Made by a program: the position numbers and the translations under genes
In this document: one piece after another, positions 62,595 through 64,000 of the stretch
Layout of the letters: each line of letters opens with the position of its first letter
Numbering within the stretch: the stretch's first letter is position 1
The notes under the pieces: model-generated
Database searches by the model: none
Told to the model about the DNA's origin: nothing
Seen by the model: only the letters and a program-made list of their open reading frames with translations
NCBI RefSeq assembly: GCF_932526225.1
Contig: NC_064039.1
Location: forward strand, 1,822,001 to 1,886,000
Reading direction: 5' to 3'
Source: Nematostella vectensis
Lineage: Eukaryota; Cnidaria; Anthozoa; Actiniaria; Edwardsiidae
Length of the DNA: 64,000 bases

Positions 62595-64000
62595 TCTAAA
62601 GTTGGTGCACAGTTTGGTTAACCGAAATGCGTTCCACTGGATAACCAATTAACTAAAGCCTTGCCTGTCACATAATAGTCGGTCATATGATTAGACTAAT
62701 GGAACGGTGCCCTAGCTGTAATGAATTCATCATAAACACTATCTTAGTTGGAGACTAATAGATCAATGAAACCATCTATACTTCCATTCAAATGCTGTCG
62801 GTGACGAACCATTATGATTTCCATGGGTATTTCCGGTGCTTTACAATTCAAAAAACATATCAAACACCATTATCAAAATTATTCACATCCTTTTCAGTCG
62901 TAAAACAAAGTTTATTTCGAGTTTTTAGAGTTAATCCAAGCTCGTAACGGCGCATTCCAATCACTCGCAATAATGTATTTCAGTGTAGGGTATTACGTAG
63001 ACTGAGCTCATCTCGTCACAATCTCTAAATACTGATTACCTTGGATTGGCTATGACGCTTTTGTGCCATTCCTATGTCAAGTTACTGTTGATTGTGTGAG
63101 CGTTAATCAAAACAATAAGCAACTTAGAGAAGAAAAGTCATCTGCTTTTGATTGATGACGCAAACTGTGATATCATTTCCTCAAAAACATTCATGCTAAT
63201 TGCGATATTCTGGGCTAGTGTCTTTAAAGTCGCAAACAATAAAGGCCAATTGAAGTCGCTTTGAATAGAGGCTGATTACGTGAAGAAGTGTCGTTCAGAA
63301 CATGTTCTTTCATTTATGAGCCTAAACGACGTACTAGCGTCTGAAGATGCATCGTCCGAGTCTTCCAGGGTCGGCGATCGCAAAAAAAAAAAAACAATTA
63401 AAAATTTGCCACTCTATCTATTCAAACTACTCGTATTTCTCTATAAAGAGTGGTTTTCAAAATCCCGTGAAATACAATTTAGTTTATTTAGTACTAATAA
63501 ACTGTAATGTATTTGTTATCTTTTGTTCTGGCTTGACTATTACACTTAACAATTACATTTTGTTTCACGGGATTTTGAAAACCACTTTATTCCATATTGG
63601 CTAATATTCACGTTTTGCCCCTTATTTCAACATTCTGATGTCGCGCACGGTCGCGGCGTTGTTTTCATTTGTTCGCAACCTCTATTAACTATGTCGCAAC
63701 CGATAGCACTTAATCGCTAAAATAGATGTGTCCCGCGATCATCTGCATCACAAAGATCGCCACCATCCATTTTAAGTCATTTTCGTACCCAGATCTGAAC
63801 CAAACCGTCAGAACTTATCACCAAATAGGTAAAAAATGCTTTTAGAAATTGCTAAGAGCTGGAACTAAAAGCTTTGTCCGGTTGTTTTATAACATTGAAC
63901 CTTTTTTTCTTTGAATTTTTTTTTCCCTTTTCATTTATTCATCTTATTTTTGTTGCTCTGAGGAGCTTTGCTCTGTTTCTTTTGACATTTGGCCCGTCGT
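62595..64000. other. Upstream DNA of the homeobox gene
   Basis: AT-rich DNA presumed to hold the promoter and regulatory sites of the minus-strand homeobox gene. Apart from a hairpin element at 63449-63586 I see no gene. Confidence 0.5.
63449..63586. mobile_element. Small hairpin MITE
   Basis: Perfect 24-bp inverted ends, AGTGGTTTTCAAAATCCCGT+GAAA and its complement, separated by 90 bp of AT-rich DNA. It resembles a solo miniature inverted-repeat element; no coding capacity. Confidence 0.85.

Noticed and set aside
1-64000. tRNA, rRNA or other structured RNA genes
   Set aside because: No cloverleaf, 5S or snRNA signature was recognised on either strand by eye; a tRNAscan or Infernal run would settle it.

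Overview
This window is animal nuclear DNA, most likely from a sea anemone; Nematostella or a close relative is my best guess. That rests on the gene content: small-exon genes with GT-AG introns, a secreted ADAM with fibrinogen-like and thrombospondin domains, a cadherin of the coherin type, a VENT/NK-like homeobox gene, BEL/Pao retrotransposon debris, and many minisatellites and hairpin MITEs. I have no alignment, so the species call is inference. Nothing looks bacterial. Exons below were assembled by hand from splice sites, phase and protein family, and every multi-exon model closes in frame.

Layout. (1) 96-22038, + strand: the 3' part of a very large membrane-protein gene (22 exons, about 2,950 codons here; the 5' end lies outside). 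It starts as the C-terminal ectodomain of fibrocystin-L (PKHD1L1) with four tandem copies of the last ectodomain module. It then appears to splice in phase into seven cadherin repeats, bacterial-Ig-like and cohesin-like regions, a dockerin-like calcium-loop pair, one transmembrane helix and a cytoplasmic tail ending in a MYND zinc finger. One of its introns carries a 5.3-kb, about 111-copy, 48-bp array. (2) 23487-27445, - strand: a complete PP2A B55 regulatory subunit gene, convergent with the first. (3) 27446-33490: upstream DNA of B55, G/C homopolymers, a 30-bp minisatellite and a damaged BEL/Pao element. (4) 33492-37815, - strand: a broken partial inverted copy of the ADAM gene. (5) 37816-44223: a repeat-rich spacer. 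(6) 44224-59145, + strand: a complete 44-exon secreted ADAM-type metalloprotease of 1,845 residues: signal peptide, prodomain, HEMGHNFGFGHD protease, disintegrin, an apparently circularly permuted F5/8C domain carrying another domain between its native ends, Cys-rich region, TSP1, three fibrinogen-like domains, TSP1 and a second copy of the unnamed Cys-rich domain. (7) 59744-62594, - strand: a two-exon homeobox gene of 245 residues, closest in appearance to VENT/NK-type factors. (8) 62595-64000: its upstream DNA with a hairpin MITE.

The most unusual signals are the fibrocystin-L/cadherin/MYND fusion, cohesin-like and dockerin-like modules in one animal adhesion protein, the permuted discoidin domain, and five independent minisatellites whose repeat unit is a copy of an exon end plus its 5' splice site.
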